Source: CAJBVG01 sp943371235 (lineage in GTDB: Bacteria; Bacteroidota; Bacteroidia; Sphingobacteriales; Sphingobacteriaceae). Taken from it: DNA of 64,000 nt. Position 1 is the stretch's first letter; every line of letters starts with the position of its first letter. A program made the translations under genes and the position numbers. The stretch is taken from assembly GCA_943371235.1 (NCBI GenBank), contig CALRTZ010000006.1, forward strand, positions 21,770 to 85,769, read 5' to 3'. This document shows, in pieces, positions 61,212 to 64,000 of this stretch. The notes beneath the pieces were generated by a model. It saw only the letters and a program-made list of their open reading frames with translations, ran no database searches and was not told the DNA's origin.

Positions 61212-61251
61212 GGAATATCTAATGAATAGTTATGAATTATTCATTCGTGAA

Positions 61252-61788
61252 TTAGATTGCTTTTTTCTCTTCTGTTGTTTGTGGTACCAATACCCCAACT
61301 GCTTCAAATGAAAGTGTGTTTTTGTCTTCTTTAATAGCGTCAATTGCTTCTTTAGATTCGCCGCCATCTTCTGCATAGTGTTTCTGATCTGCTACAGAAA
61401 CGGTTTCGAATTTAGCAGTTCCTTGGATGATTACTTCTTTACCCATCATTTTTTCTTTATCTGTTGGAACAAAGAAACCGTAATCTTTAAATGTAACGCG
61501 CATCATTTCGCCGTTGCCTAATTCTAAAGACATCCAGCATCCTTTTTTAACACACACATCCACCACTTTACCTTTCACTTTAGCATCGTAAGTAGGTGCA
61601 TTACCCATTTCCGCTACTAATGAAGTTACTTCCATAGCACTGTCTGCTGTAATTTCTTCTCCATAAGAGTCGAATGTACCCATAGCAGTTTCTACCGTTT
61701 TAGAATCTGTACTTGTGCTTTTTTGTGGTTCTTGAGAACATGCTGCTAAAAATGCTGCTACCGATATAAATAATAATACTTTTTTCAT
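61252..61788 (-). CDS. DUF4920 lipoprotein
   Basis: This 178-residue lipoprotein has lipobox LAACSQEPQ near residue 17. The body has an OB-like pattern with KVKGKVVDVCVKKGCWMSLEL, two cysteines separated by five residues (VCVKKGCW), and VTFKDYGFFVPTDK. DUF4920 proteins are periplasmic and of unknown function; the fold resembles small nucleic-acid or ligand-binding OB domains. It has a good predicted promoter and its own terminator, so it is monocistronic. Confidence 0.88.
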   Translation of the reverse strand: MKKVLLFISVAAFLAACSQEPQKSTSTDSKTVETAMGTFDSYGEEITADSAMEVTSLVAEMGNAPTYDAKVKGKVVDVCVKKGCWMSLELGNGEMMRVTFKDYGFFVPTDKEKMMGKEVIIQGTAKFETVSVADQKHYAEDGGESKEAIDAIKEDKNTLSFEAVGVLVPQTTEEKKAI

Positions 61789-61813
61789 CTTAATTTTATT
61801 TGTTGTTTAGCTG

Positions 61814-61846
61814 CAAAGATAGCAAAAGCCGAAAATAAATATGCAA
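61814..61846 (-). promoter_or_regulatory. Bacteroidota-type promoter for the DUF4920 gene
   Basis: On the minus strand TTG (61844-61846) is followed after 22 bases by TATCTTTG (61814-61821), in the phylum consensus. The expected start lies about 20 bases before the ATG at 61788. Confidence 0.75.
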
Positions 61847-61863
61847 TTCATTTAAATTTAATG

Positions 61864-63240
<1,377 letters not shown>

Positions 63241-63297
63241 GAACGAAGATAGCTCGAATATTAGAAAAGCTCAAATCAATTTGCTTAATTTAGAACT

Positions 63298-63990
63298 ATG
63301 AAAAAAGTAATTGTTTTTATTTTTTTATTTATGCCTTTTATTTCCCTTGCACAATACAGCAAGTCGAATAAATTTTTATACGGTAAAAGTCGCTCGAACT
63401 TGCCGTATTATATTGGGTTAAATGCTGGTGTTGTAAGCAATAATTATGTTGGCAATAAAGATTTTATAAACTACGGTTCTGCTTTTGCTTGGGGAATGTA
63501 TTTTGAAAAACCATTAGGCTACCGACCAAGTCTTAGTGTTAATTTCCGAACCATGGGTAATTATTCTTCATCGGTATTAGATAAAGAACTAGAAACTTTA
63601 GCAGTAGAAAGTTCTGATTTAAAACGATCGTATGATTTGTCTATCAATTTCAATTATTTGCTTTTCGATTGGTATGGTTGGCAGTATAAATCGGCCATCG
63701 GTATAGGCTTTGTAAACAATGGTTTTGAATTGAACAATTATGCTCCTATTGAAACAGAGAGTACCACTGCTGTAATTCCTTTACAACTTAGCACCGGTAG
63801 AAAAGTTTATAAAAGATTCGAATTAGAAATTGGATATCGCTATTACTTAGGACTTGATAATAAAATTGAAGGCATTGCATTCAATAATAAATATGATAAA
63901 TATGCTTACGCTTTTGTTGGCTTAAAATATTTACTCGGCGAGAAGGATTATCGATTTCAGAAGAAAGGCTCGTGCCCTTCGGTGGAGTAG
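63298..63990 (+). CDS. Outer membrane beta-barrel protein, uncharacterised
   Basis: This 230-residue protein has a signal peptide ending in SLAQ, followed by alternating hydrophobic and polar strands with many Tyr, Asn and Gly (FLYGKSRSNLPYYIGLNAG, YKSAIGIGFVNNGFEL, ELEIGYRYYLGL, AYAFVGLKYLLG). This pattern is typical of small 8- to 10-strand barrels such as the PorT or OmpW-like families, but no exact family is recognised. The end YRFQKKGSCPSVE lacks the C-terminal Phe. A run of nine G bases follows the stop by 2 bases at the window end. Confidence 0.7.
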   Translation: MKKVIVFIFLFMPFISLAQYSKSNKFLYGKSRSNLPYYIGLNAGVVSNNYVGNKDFINYGSAFAWGMYFEKPLGYRPSLSVNFRTMGNYSSSVLDKELETLAVESSDLKRSYDLSINFNYLLFDWYGWQYKSAIGIGFVNNGFELNNYAPIETESTTAVIPLQLSTGRKVYKRFELEIGYRYYLGLDNKIEGIAFNNKYDKYAYAFVGLKYLLGEKDYRFQKKGSCPSVE

Positions 63991-64000
63991 CGGGGGGGGG

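Overview
The window is an AT-rich bacterial chromosome segment that fits Bacteroidota, probably the Chitinophagia/Sphingobacteriia/Saprospiria side. The evidence is the set of lineage-typical families (DUF4270, DUF4286, DUF4920, short SPOR-like and OmpA lipoproteins, a TonB receptor with an N-terminal carboxypeptidase-regulatory-like domain, a glycogen-synthase-like protein next to panC) and promoters of the form TTG-N19..22-TAnnTTTG. Coding density is high. There is no rRNA, tRNA, prophage, CRISPR array or complete insertion sequence, and no gene-free stretch exceeds about 200 bases.

Layout. 1-3.3 kb: start of aspS (minus), then DinB-like, thiamine-pyrophosphokinase-like, MFS and TerC genes (plus). 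3.4-7.2 kb: M1 aminopeptidase and TlpA-like lipoproteins. 7.3-11.8 kb: a SPOR-like protein, then a five-gene minus operon panC-panD-flippase-like-rfaE2-acyl-CoA dehydrogenase. 12-16 kb: a degenerate glycogen-synthase-like protein, a DUF4270 lipoprotein and glmS. 16.1-18.4 kb: sodA, tadA, rlmI-like. 18.5-23.4 kb: rimP-nusA-infB. 23.5-27.4 kb: surface glycan genes (O-antigen-ligase-like protein and three glycosyltransferases). 27.5-29.5 kb: meaB, a DUF1572 gene and a RAYT transposase. 29.7-37.8 kb: hutU and a hisS-hutH pair on the minus strand, with a plus-strand TonB receptor cassette lying between hutU and hutH. 37.9-40.6 kb: LMW-PTP, phosphosulfolactate synthase and a TPR protein. 40.7-48.1 kb: a second M1 peptidase, an XRE regulator, an ALDH7-type dehydrogenase, aroE, fumC. 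48.3-52 kb: OmpA-like protein, rfbC, DUF4286, TPR protein. 52.1-56.5 kb: S9 peptidase with a two-component system. 56.6-64 kb: a nadR-kinase/pnuC pair, carB lacking its regulatory domain, hpt, DUF4920, radA and an outer membrane protein.

Most of the window is housekeeping, and the unexplained structure is between genes. (1) At least ten intergenic spots hold tandem arrays of a 7-bp word (8 bp in one case). They are often arranged as inverted arms that can fold, they usually begin at a stop codon, and in three places they run into the 3' end of a gene. Two word families (GAATTGT-like and CTAACGA/TAGTCGT-like) recur at distant sites. Because 7 and 8 are not multiples of 3 and most words contain a stop triplet, many of the arrays put stops in all three frames. 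(2) A RAYT (REP-associated tyrosine transposase) gene is preceded by two nested palindromes. One contains a 26-bp unit that recurs with a single difference 31 kb away upstream of hpt, so this looks like a REP/RAYT system. Other points of interest are a glycogen-synthase-like protein missing its KTGGL motif and its C-terminal half, a CarB that ends where the allosteric domain should begin, a possible metal/histidine cluster around hutU-hutH, a leader hairpin before rimP-nusA-infB, and several TTG start codons.
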